A DNA stretch of 8,102 nucleotides from an uncultured Methylobacter sp. (GTDB lineage Bacteria > Pseudomonadota > Gammaproteobacteria > Methylococcales > Methylomonadaceae), in assembly GCA_903831545.1 (NCBI GenBank), contig CAIKYI010000474.1:1-8102 (forward strand), given 5' to 3'. This document shows positions 1 through 6,637 of the stretch, in pieces; the first letter of the stretch is position 1, and each line of letters opens with the position of its first letter. Both the position numbers and the translations under genes were made by a program. Under the pieces are notes generated by a model, which was not told the origin of the DNA, searched no databases, and saw only the letters and a program-made list of their open reading frames with translations.

Positions 1-957
1 AGTTTCTACAAAAACGTGATCACTGTCATTAACACGCAGCACAGCAGAGTCGGGCAAAATTAATTCTTGTACGCCCTGTTTGCGAATCAGCAGGTTTGCT
101 AACATGTGCGGCTTTAAATTACGTTGGGGATTGGGCAGTTCCATACGCACTGCGACGGTCCGCGTATCGGGATTAACCATGTCGGCCACATAAATAAGAC
201 GACCGCTTAACACTGCTTCTGGTAATGCGGCAATAGTGACTTCCGCTTCATCGCCTTTATGTGCCCAGCTTGCCTGTTGCTCGGGCAGTTCTGCAACAAC
301 CCATACATGAGATAAATCCGCTACGGTAAATAAGGCATCTGCGGGCTGAACCACCTGTCCGACGGTTACTTTTCGTTCAACAATGGTGCCTTTTATGCTT
401 GCGGTAATCGGTAAAATCGAATTAATCTTCCGTTCTTTGGATAGCCGGGCCAGGTCACTGTCCGACATGCCGAATGCCCGTAATTGATCGGTTGCTGTGC
501 GTAAATCCACGTCAGCTTCTGTTAACATGCCTTCTCTTTCCTGAAGTTCTGCGGCGGCAATGACATCACTGGCCAGTAGCCGTTTGGCCCTGCTTACTGC
601 CAATCGTCTTAAATTGACTTGCGAGCTGGTCTTTAGATAGGCGGATTGGGCTAAACCAAGTTCTGTGCTGTTTAAGGTCGCAAGTTGTTCACCTTTACGA
701 ACTTCCTGACCCAGCACGACTTCTGTTTCAATAATCCGTCCCGTTACTGTTGCACCTATTCGGGCAACATGCTGTTGATCCAAATCAATTCTCGCCGGCA
801 AACGAAATGAATCGTGTACTTGATCTTCACCAATAGCGATGACTTTGACCTGTTTCATTAAGGTTGAGGGGGCTTTTGTCGCCGGGAACGTCTTATCCGC
901 AAAACTTGACAGCGGGATCAGTAACAAAATTAAAAATAACAGGTTAAATAAGGTCAT
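1..957 (-). CDS. RND efflux periplasmic adaptor subunit, CzcB-like (partial, C-terminus outside window)
   Basis: Membrane-fusion (HlyD/CzcB-type) protein that would link an inner-membrane RND pump to the outer-membrane channel in the periplasm. 319 codons are visible; related adaptors are usually about 380-420 residues, so the end is missing at the left edge. Residues 1-20 form a Sec signal peptide (hydrophobic LLFLILLLIPLSSFA, likely cut before DKTF); there is no lipobox cysteine. The first half of the lipoyl-like barrel-sandwich is at about 65-97 (IGATVTGRIIETEVVLGQEV, then KGEQLATL). An alpha-hairpin follows at about 98-175, the second lipoyl half at about 185-212 (KGTIVERKVTVGQVVQPAD), then a beta-barrel (VWVVAELPEQQ) with the conserved NPDTRTVAVRMELPN segment at about 262-276. 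The ATG at 955-957 overlaps the stop of the channel gene as ATGA, so the two are probably translationally coupled. Metal specificity cannot be read from this part; cobalt-zinc-cadmium or copper/silver export is inferred from the CzcC-like partner. Confidence 0.93.
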   Translation of the reverse strand, partial: MTLFNLLFLILLLIPLSSFADKTFPATKAPSTLMKQVKVIAIGEDQVHDSFRLPARIDLDQQHVARIGATVTGRIIETEVVLGQEVRKGEQLATLNSTELGLAQSAYLKTSSQVNLRRLAVSRAKRLLASDVIAAAELQEREGMLTEADVDLRTATDQLRAFGMSDSDLARLSKERKINSILPITASIKGTIVERKVTVGQVVQPADALFTVADLSHVWVVAELPEQQASWAHKGDEAEVTIAALPEAVLSGRLIYVADMVNPDTRTVAVRMELPNPQRNLKPHMLANLLIRKQGVQELILPDSAVLRVNDSDHVFVET

Positions 958-2234
958 AACTTTAGGCTCTCCAAGTCGGTAGCACGTAAACGATCCAGAA
1001 TGATTTGTGCAGCCTGGCGGTCAAATTTTGCATTAAGATAATCATTTCGAACAGTTCGGTAAGTGCGTTGGGCATCAAGGTAATCGAGTATGCCACGCTC
1101 CCCGAGGCGATAGGCCGCTTCAGCGACTTTTAGCACCGATTCAGCTTCCTTTAGCAAGCCAGCGTCAAAGGTTTCAACCTGGCGATTCGCTATGTGATAA
1201 CGATTGTAAGTGTTTTCCAGTTCGCGTATGACCAAATATTCCTGTTGATTGGCTAATGCTTCTGCTTGTTTCAGTTCTGCAGCGGCTTCGCCAATAGGAC
1301 CTTGGCGCTGATTCCACAAAGGTAACGGGATGACAATATTAACTCGCCATTGCTCAAGACCGGGATCTCTTTCTGCGCCCGCTTTCAAAGTGGGCTGGGG
1401 ATAACGAAGATTTTGCTCAAATTTGACTTTGGCTTGCGCCATTTGAACTTCTGCACGAAATTGTTGCAAGACAGGTTGTTTGTCGAGTACTTCTGCTCGC
1501 ATACTCTCCAAGGTTGGTAAGGACACTAATGGTGCAGATAATTCTCCTACTGTTTCATATTGGTGCGGCAAGGCTTTGCCAAACATCATGCGTAATTCCG
1601 ATTTTGCGTCCTCAACCTGTGTCTCAGCGCTTTCTCTCAACTTTAATGCATTAAGCAATTCCGCTTCAGATTTTACCTGTTCATATCGGGGCGCTTCTCC
1701 GACTTCAACCTTAAGTTTGATTTTTTCGCGTATTTGAGTCAGTAATTGCTCGTTGTCTTTGCTGATTTGTAGTTCTGCCTGCCTGCGTAAAATCTCGTAA
1801 AATGCCAAGCGAGCCTGACTGCGAACGGATAACCAGACATGGCGGTTAGCCTCTTCTGCAGAAATAATACCGGCTTCCGCAACTTTGCGTCGTGCCTCTC
1901 TAACGAATGGCAGATCTAGCGGTTGGGACATGTAAACTTGTTCATTGGAGCCATTAAGCGCACCAACACCAATGCCGGTTGAGCTTCCTCCACCTATTTC
2001 CAGTTCAGGATTTGGATAGGCGCTGGAGGTGACTAAAGCGGCCTGTGCCAAGTCTTGGCGAGCATTGGCATTGGCAATAGATGGATTGTGCGCTTCAAGC
2101 AGGTTAAGTACTTGAAGCAAAGTCAGCGGCTCAGCAGAAAGGTTGCCGTGCCAGAAAATGCTTAGGGTAAAGATAAGTCCAAAATATTGTAAAATAGATC
2201 GGTGGCGATAATATAATTTCTCGGGGGTTTGCAT
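954..2234 (-). CDS. Outer-membrane efflux channel, TolC/CzcC family
   Basis: Outer-membrane component of a tripartite CzcCBA-type efflux system, giving pumped cations a path across the outer membrane. At 426 residues it has the normal length for CzcC-like proteins. A Sec signal peptide covers about residues 14-34 (core YFGLIFTLSIFWHG, likely cleavage after LSA). The two internal OEP repeats are visible. The first starts near LTLLQVLNLLEAHNPSIANA, with the family motif YPNPELEIGGG at about 73-83 and SQPLDLPFVREARRKVAEA at about 103-121. The second contains YPQPTLKAGAERDP followed by IVIPLPLWNQRQGPIGEAAAE. Long alanine/glutamate-rich helices fit the periplasmic tunnel. The C-terminal GERGILDYLDAQRTYRTVRNDY is a typical TolC-family segment. 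It is the first visible gene of the operon and overlaps the adaptor gene by 4 bp. The ATG at 2232-2234 has no clear Shine-Dalgarno, but no better start precedes the signal peptide. Confidence 0.94.
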   Translation of the reverse strand: MQTPEKLYYRHRSILQYFGLIFTLSIFWHGNLSAEPLTLLQVLNLLEAHNPSIANANARQDLAQAALVTSSAYPNPELEIGGGSSTGIGVGALNGSNEQVYMSQPLDLPFVREARRKVAEAGIISAEEANRHVWLSVRSQARLAFYEILRRQAELQISKDNEQLLTQIREKIKLKVEVGEAPRYEQVKSEAELLNALKLRESAETQVEDAKSELRMMFGKALPHQYETVGELSAPLVSLPTLESMRAEVLDKQPVLQQFRAEVQMAQAKVKFEQNLRYPQPTLKAGAERDPGLEQWRVNIVIPLPLWNQRQGPIGEAAAELKQAEALANQQEYLVIRELENTYNRYHIANRQVETFDAGLLKEAESVLKVAEAAYRLGERGILDYLDAQRTYRTVRNDYLNAKFDRQAAQIILDRLRATDLESLKL

Positions 2235-2291
2235 GTTTTTGTGTTTTTAAGTTAAAGGCAGTAAGAGTCTATTATCAATTTAAGTAAAATC

Positions 2292-2309
2292 AAACATGCC
2301 GGCACGTTT
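2292..2309. promoter_or_regulatory. 18-bp near-palindrome upstream of efflux operon (candidate operator)
   Basis: The sequence AAACATGCCGGCACGTTT equals its own reverse complement except at one symmetric position pair, which would be a G-T wobble in RNA. It lies 58 bp upstream of the channel-gene ATG on the minus strand, a suitable distance for a regulator site near the promoter. It is much more GC-rich at its centre (TGCCGGCA) than the surrounding AT-rich DNA. I do not recognise it as a known CueR, CusR, CzcR or Zur box. An operator for a metal-responsive regulator is an inference from position and symmetry only. Confidence 0.3.
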
Positions 2310-2598
2310 ACGAACAAACCAATATTTTTTGATCTGTAAAATCAGCTAGTTTGTGGCTTTTCTTGGTTACAAATTTTATGCATTTTTTATGCCGAATGTC
2401 AGTAAAGCTACTGTGCAACATAAGAATAATTTTTTGTGCTCATGAAAACGATAATTTCTGGACAATATTTAAGCTTTAGAATGTTCACTAAAAGTAACTT
2501 AGCGACATTTTTTCTTTGCGGCCTCCTAGACAAGATGATATCCAATATAGTGAAGTACATAAATTGCGAACTACGCACCTCCTTACCTCACCATCATC

Positions 2599-2706
2599 CT
2601 ATAGGCTGGCCATCCTTATCAAATTCACTGTCTTGTGGGTCAAGCTTAATTCTGTGGCAATTTGACGCTTGGTTAAGTCGTTGGAAGAGCCAAAACTGTT
2701 GACTAC
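2599..2706 (-). pseudogene. Helix-turn-helix-like relic (LuxR-type or transposase-type fragment)
   Basis: On the minus strand a 35-codon open stretch between a TAA (2707-2709) and a TAG (2599-2601) reads DLTKRQIATELSLTHKTVNL near its middle. The pattern LTxRQIAxELxLxxKTV matches the recognition helix-turn-helix seen in LuxR/GerE-type regulators and in several transposase DNA-binding heads. It has no start codon, no ribosome binding site and stops on both sides, and the adjoining frames show no further clear homology. If real, it is a decayed fragment rather than a working gene. It could also be a chance match, since the region is short. Confidence 0.25.
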
Positions 2707-2761
2707 TTACTGGATGCTGATTCAAGTTCCTTGCTAATTTGTAGAAAGTTCACGCTGCAGC

Positions 2762-2790
2762 TTAAAATAAGCCTAGTGTATACGTAATAT
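2762..2790 (+). promoter_or_regulatory. Weak candidate promoter of the beta-glucosidase gene
   Basis: A TTAAAA (2762-2767) and a TAATAT (2785-2790) stand 17 bp apart, each matching the sigma-70 consensus at four of six positions. The second box lies 28 bp before the GTG start, which would give a short leader. The region is AT-rich, so such pairs arise easily by chance. Confidence 0.2.
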
Positions 2791-2818
2791 TATCTAAGCT
2801 AATTTCAATAACCAACAC

Positions 2819-5065
2819 GTGAAGTCTATAACATTGCAAACGAAACACATCTTTTCAATCATAATTTTATCTATCCTGTCGGGGCGTTCTGTGAGTGCAC
2901 AAGAAATAGAAAACAAAGTCAAAATACTAATGGCGCAAATGACGCTTGAAGAAAAAGTGGGGCAAATGACGCAGGTCGATTTTACGGTTATAGGCGTGCC
3001 CAAAGAGCAAAATGCTGAGGATCAAATTGATCCGGTCAAATTGGAAGACGCGGTAGTAAAGCATCATGTAGGTTCGATATTAAATACGACATTTACACCG
3101 GACAACAAAGCGCAATCAATTGATACCTGGCGCAAAATGACCAGTACCGTTCAGGACGCAGCCGCTAAAACGCGCTTAAAAATTCCTGTTATCTACGGTA
3201 TAGACGCCATTCATGGAGCGACTTACACGCAAAACTCGGTATTATTTCCTCAGGCCATTAACATGGCGGCAACCTTTAATGCTGACTTGGCATTCAAAGA
3301 GGGCGAAATCACAGCCAGGGAAGTTCGAGCATCCGGCTTGCAATGGAATTTTTCAACAGTGATGGATATAGGTCGTCAACCGCTGTGGCCTCGCTTGTGG
3401 GAAACGTTTGGTGAGGATGTGCATTTGGCGACGGTTATGGGTACGTCCTATATTAAAGGCCATCAAGGTGATGATTTTTCGGCGGTTAATAAAGCTCCAA
3501 CTTGTCTTAAACATTATGTCGGTTACAGTTACCCACTAAACGGTAAGGATCGGACGCCGGCCTGGATAGGTGAAAGAGCTTTGCGCGAATATTTTCTGCC
3601 GACTTTCGCAGCGGGTATCAACGCAGGATCGCCGACCGTGATGGTTAATTCTGCCGAAGTTGATGGCATTCCGGGGCACGCCAATCATCATTATCTGACC
3701 ACGATTTTACGTGGTGAACTTGGTTTTAAAGGTTTTACCGTGTCTGATTGGGAAGATATTAAACGCCTTTACACCCGCGATAAAATGGCTGCATCAGAAA
3801 AAGAAGCGGTAAAAATTGCGGTCATGGCCGGTATTGACATGAGCATGGTGCCGTTCGATTTTTCTTTTTATGATTTGTTAATCGAACTGGTTAAAACAGG
3901 TGAAGTGCCGTTATCGCGGATTGATGAAGCCGTTTCCAGGATATTAACAGTCAAGTATCAAGCCGGTTTATTCGAGCCCAAACCGTTATTGGACATCGCA
4001 GAAAATTTTGCTACCGCTGAAGCGATAGCAACTAATCGGCAGGCGGCTCGTGAGTCTATAGTGCTTGCAAAAAATGATCACAACATCCTGCCGTTAAAAA
4101 AAGACGCCAATATTCTGGTGACCGGGCCGACAGCCAATTTATTAAGTGCATTGAATGGTGGCTGGACAATTACTTGGCAAGGTGCGGCTGAGCATTTATA
4201 TCCCCAAGAAAAACTGACAGTATTGGCGGCGATACAGAACAAAGCCGGCGGCAAAGTTACTTTTGTGGGTGGTGAGTCTTTTGACGCCAAAATTGACCTT
4301 CAAAAGGTAGTCGAAGAAGCCAAAAATCATGACGTTATTTTACTCAGTTTAGGTGAACAGCCTTACACAGAAACCGTGGGCAATATTGAGTCTTTAAATC
4401 TTGGTCAGGCCCAAGTTGACCTTGCCCAAGCCGCGCTAGCAACTGGGAAACCAGTTATTTTGTTAACCTTGGGGGGGCGTCCCCGTATTATCACTCAGAT
4501 TTCTGAGCTGGCTTCAGGTGTTATTCTGGGCTTTTTGCCGGGTATGGAAGGTGGTGAGGCGATTGCCGATATTTTGTTTGGCGACTACAACCCCAATGGT
4601 AAGCTGCCTATTTCTTATCCGCGTAATACCAATGGCATTGTTCCTTATGATTATAAACCCATCGAATCGTTCGAGATAAATACCTATAACCCCCTTTATC
4701 CGTTTGGTCATGGCTTAAGTTATACCACTTTTGAAACCAGTGGTTTAAAAGTAGAAAAAGACAAGGTCAAGCTTGGTGAAAATGTCATTGTGACTGTCAC
4801 CATCAAAAATACCGGCACGATAACAGGTAAGGAAGCGGTTTTGGTTTATATCAACGATGTGGCGGCTTCGGTAACGCGTCCTAATAAACAATTAAAAGCG
4901 TTTAAAAAAGTCGAGTTAAATCCGGGGCAATCTCAAGCGTTAAGCTTTACCTTAACGCCACATGATTTGTCATTTATTGGCGTTGATCTTAAGCGCATTG
5001 TAGAACCTGGCGATTTTAAAGTGCTGGTTGGTAATGAAACCGTTGGTTTTACAGTAATAAAATAA
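2819..5065 (+). CDS. Secreted glycoside hydrolase family 3 beta-glucosidase (ExoI/BglX-like)
   Basis: Periplasmic or secreted GH3 exo-enzyme of 748 residues, close to E. coli BglX (765), expected to release glucose from the non-reducing ends of beta-glucosides or short beta-glucans. A signal peptide spans residues 1-27 (HIFSIIILSILSGRSVSA, cut before QEIENK). The (beta/alpha)8 domain starts at MAQMTLEEKVGQM and carries D129 (YGIDAIHGATY), the K231-H232 pair (CLKHYVGY) and the predicted nucleophile D310 in GFTVSDWEDI. The alpha/beta sandwich domain (about 410-640) holds the likely acid/base E518 in GEQPYTETVG, as in plant ExoI-type enzymes. A fibronectin III-like domain closes the protein (AVLVYINDVAASVTRP to GDFKVLVG). 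The GTG at 2819 is chosen because it precedes the whole signal peptide and an in-frame stop lies just upstream; no Shine-Dalgarno is evident, and a TTG at 2834 is an alternative. The sugar porter follows after 99 bp. Exact linkage specificity cannot be told. Confidence 0.95.
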   Translation: MKSITLQTKHIFSIIILSILSGRSVSAQEIENKVKILMAQMTLEEKVGQMTQVDFTVIGVPKEQNAEDQIDPVKLEDAVVKHHVGSILNTTFTPDNKAQSIDTWRKMTSTVQDAAAKTRLKIPVIYGIDAIHGATYTQNSVLFPQAINMAATFNADLAFKEGEITAREVRASGLQWNFSTVMDIGRQPLWPRLWETFGEDVHLATVMGTSYIKGHQGDDFSAVNKAPTCLKHYVGYSYPLNGKDRTPAWIGERALREYFLPTFAAGINAGSPTVMVNSAEVDGIPGHANHHYLTTILRGELGFKGFTVSDWEDIKRLYTRDKMAASEKEAVKIAVMAGIDMSMVPFDFSFYDLLIELVKTGEVPLSRIDEAVSRILTVKYQAGLFEPKPLLDIAENFATAEAIATNRQAARESIVLAKNDHNILPLKKDANILVTGPTANLLSALNGGWTITWQGAAEHLYPQEKLTVLAAIQNKAGGKVTFVGGESFDAKIDLQKVVEEAKNHDVILLSLGEQPYTETVGNIESLNLGQAQVDLAQAALATGKPVILLTLGGRPRIITQISELASGVILGFLPGMEGGEAIADILFGDYNPNGKLPISYPRNTNGIVPYDYKPIESFEINTYNPLYPFGHGLSYTTFETSGLKVEKDKVKLGENVIVTVTIKNTGTITGKEAVLVYINDVAASVTRPNKQLKAFKKVELNPGQSQALSFTLTPHDLSFIGVDLKRIVEPGDFKVLVGNETVGFTVIK

Positions 5066-5071
5066 CAAATT

Positions 5072-5140
5072 GTAGGGCAGCGCAACGCGAACCCCATCAT
5101 TAAAGTATGTGATGGGTTTATTGCGTTTTACCCATCCTAC
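5072..5140. repeat. Imperfect palindrome, REP/MITE-like element
   Basis: A left arm beginning GTAGGGCAGCGCAACGCGAA (5072-5099, ending CCCATCA) is matched by a right arm at 5110-5140 that runs TGATGGG to CCATCCTAC. The reverse complement of the right arm aligns with the left arm over its whole length with a few mismatches and a 3-bp gap, leaving a loop of about 10 bases. The outer GTAGG/CCTAC and inner CCCATCA/TGATGGG are exact. Elements of the style GTAGGGTGGG...GCGCAACGC...CCCATC are common dispersed intergenic palindromes in gammaproteobacteria and cyanobacteria. It lies between the glucosidase stop and the porter start, where an RNA hairpin could alter expression of the second gene or protect the first message. 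Confidence 0.65.
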
Positions 5141-5164
5141 CGTAATCTGATAGACGATGAAATT

Positions 5165-6439
5165 ATGAGCAATGTAAACAAGTGGGCAAGCAGTGTCGAT
5201 AAACCTCAATATCCAGGTTCACTGACCTTATTAACGTCATTGTTTTTTATCTGGGGATTTATCACCAGTTTAAATGATATTTTGATTCCGCATTTGAAGT
5301 CGGTATTCACCCTGAATTACACTGAAGCCATGTTAATTCAGTTTTGTTTTTTTGCCGCCTATTTTGTGGTGTCTGTTCCCAGTGGCTATCTTGTCGAAAA
5401 AATAGATTATAAAGGCGGAATTATTACCGGATTAGCCCTCGCTGGTATGGGCTGTTTGTTGTTTTATCCGGCGGCCGGTTACCATTCTTATCCTTTATTT
5501 TTAGCCGCATTTTTTGTTTTGGCCTCGGGCATCACTTTATTGCAGGTTGCCGCAAATCCTTATGTGACTATTTTAGGTAGCCCCCAAACAGCCGCTAGTC
5601 GCTTAACCTTGACTCAGGCTTTTAACTCGTTAGGCACTACTATCGCGCCTTATCTTGGGGCGTTATTTATTCTTGATACTGCTGTTAAAACGGCGGATGA
5701 AGTTAAGCTGCTGAGTGTTGAGCAATTATCAGCTTATCAAACAGCACAAGCTGCAGCGGTTCAAAATCCATATTTACTTTTGGCTGCGATTTTGTTTTTT
5801 ATGGCTGTCATTTTTGCTTTGCTTAAATTACCCAAAATCCGGGTTGAAAATGACAAGCTTACAGAGGCTAAAGAATATTTTCGGGACAGTGCCTTAGCTT
5901 CTAAGCACCTGGTCTTAGGTGCAATCGGTATTTTTGTTTATGTAGGCGGGGAGGTATCCATTGGCAGTTTTTTGATTAATTTCCTTGGTGAGCCATCTAT
6001 TGCCGGTTTGGTAGAAAAGGATGCAGGAAAATATGTGTCGTTTTATTGGGGTGGAGCAATGGTTGGGCGTTTTATCGGCTCGGCTGTCATGCAAAAAATC
6101 CAGCCTGGCAAAGTCTTGACTTTCAACGCAATAATAGCTGCGTCGTTGGTTTTAATAACGATCTTTGGTAGTGGTCACTTAGTGATGTGGACCTTACTTG
6201 CGGTCGGCTTGTTCAACTCAATCATGTTTCCAACCTTGTTTTCACTTGCCGTTAGCGGTTTGGGCAAGCACACAGGACAGGGGGCTGGAATTTTATGTGC
6301 AGCCATCGTTGGCGGGGCAGTGCTTCCGGTGCTTCAAGGGTTATTCGCTGACTGGATTGGCATACAACAGGCGTTTTTTATTCCGGTGCTTTGTTATTGC
6401 TATATTGCCTTTTATGGCTGGCGTGGCCATAGGCTCTAA
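5165..6439 (+). CDS. Sugar MFS transporter, FucP/GluP family (glucose/galactose or fucose:H+ symporter type)
   Basis: Inner-membrane major facilitator of 424 residues with about 12 hydrophobic segments, predicted to import a hexose with protons. Family signatures are [19 protein letters not shown] in TM1, with the N-D pair, then [18 protein letters not shown] in TM2, the YKGG loop ([18 protein letters not shown]) and [15 protein letters not shown] in TM4. [20 protein letters not shown] is the most characteristic block. The middle loop ([20 protein letters not shown]) and the start of the second half ([20 protein letters not shown]) also fit GluP-type proteins, as does the ending AFYGWRGH. Length matches the family (about 410-430). 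It follows the GH3 gene in the same direction, which suggests that the imported sugar is the glucose that enzyme frees. The ATG at 5165 has a weak GATGA before it; a three-codon open frame (ATG AAA TTA TGA) overlaps the start. Fucose, galactose or glucose specificity is not decidable by eye. Confidence 0.93.
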   Translation: MSNVNKWASSVDKPQYPGSLTLLTSLFFIWGFITSLNDILIPHLKSVFTLNYTEAMLIQFCFFAAYFVVSVPSGYLVEKIDYKGGIITGLALAGMGCLLFYPAAGYHSYPLFLAAFFVLASGITLLQVAANPYVTILGSPQTAASRLTLTQAFNSLGTTIAPYLGALFILDTAVKTADEVKLLSVEQLSAYQTAQAAAVQNPYLLLAAILFFMAVIFALLKLPKIRVENDKLTEAKEYFRDSALASKHLVLGAIGIFVYVGGEVSIGSFLINFLGEPSIAGLVEKDAGKYVSFYWGGAMVGRFIGSAVMQKIQPGKVLTFNAIIAASLVLITIFGSGHLVMWTLLAVGLFNSIMFPTLFSLAVSGLGKHTGQGAGILCAAIVGGAVLPVLQGLFADWIGIQQAFFIPVLCYCYIAFYGWRGHRL

Positions 6440-6485
6440 GCAGTTCTTGCCTTAATGGCACTTTATGAGATTTATATCAATGACT

Positions 6486-6553
6486 GAACAGCGTAGTGCG
6501 TGAAATCGGCACGTTGGGTTCTGTGGGAATCGAAAGCGGGCGAACGCTTGACC
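6486..6553 (+). other. Two hairpins resembling group II intron domains V and VI (weak)
   Basis: A 36-base segment (6486-6521) begins GAAC and ends GTTC, contains a GTGC/GCAC inner stem and a GAAA in the loop, and is followed by TGTGGGA. This recalls group II intron domain V, a hairpin of about 34 bases that ends GGTTC. A second exact stem AAGCG/CGCTT (6534-6549) follows and then GACC, which would fit domain VI. The middle of the first hairpin pairs poorly, and there is no room for the rest of an intron between it and the porter stop at 6439. At best this is a relic; it may be ordinary spacer. Confidence 0.2.
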
Positions 6554-6588
6554 ATATACACACCGATGTTATTCAAATTGTTAAGCAT

Positions 6589-6618
6589 AAAAAAAAGGAA
6601 GCAATTGCTTCCTTTTTT
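6589..6618. terminator. Bidirectional rho-independent terminator
   Basis: A perfect 16-bp palindrome GGAAGCAATTGCTTCC (6597-6612) is flanked by eight A on the left and six T on the right. Read on either strand it gives a 6-bp GC-containing stem with an AATT loop, extended by A-T pairs and followed by a T-run. It sits between convergent genes: about 150 bp past the sugar porter stop and 20 bp past the protease stop. It can therefore end both transcripts. Confidence 0.93.
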
Positions 6619-6637
6619 CAAGGCATTATAGAGGCTA

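Larger units (their letters stand above)
2235..2818. other. Divergent intergenic region (584 bp), no intact gene
   Basis: This AT-rich stretch separates the leftward efflux operon from the rightward beta-glucosidase gene, so it must hold both promoters. The left half (2235-2310) is the leader of the channel gene and includes the 2292-2309 near-palindrome. From about 2310 to 2560 I see only AT-rich DNA with short repeats such as two copies of TTTATGC. An 88-codon open frame on the plus strand (2436-2702) has no recognisable family features and no ribosome binding site, and I do not regard it as a gene. The minus strand at 2599-2706 contains a helix-turn-helix-like fragment, listed separately. 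The right end has a weak promoter-like pair before the GTG at 2819. Confidence 0.7.

Noticed and set aside
954..957. Possible frameshift between the channel and adaptor genes
   Set aside because: The ATGA overlap is a normal stop/start coupling, and both proteins have complete, family-typical ends at that point.
2436..2702. 88-codon plus-strand open frame in the intergenic region
   Set aside because: There is no ribosome binding site, the composition is low-quality and I recognise no motif. It overlaps the minus-strand HTH-like fragment and looks like chance.
5072..5140. Palindrome as a rho-independent terminator of the glucosidase gene
   Set aside because: No T-run follows the right arm (CCTACCGTAATC), so it looks like a dispersed repeat rather than an intrinsic terminator.
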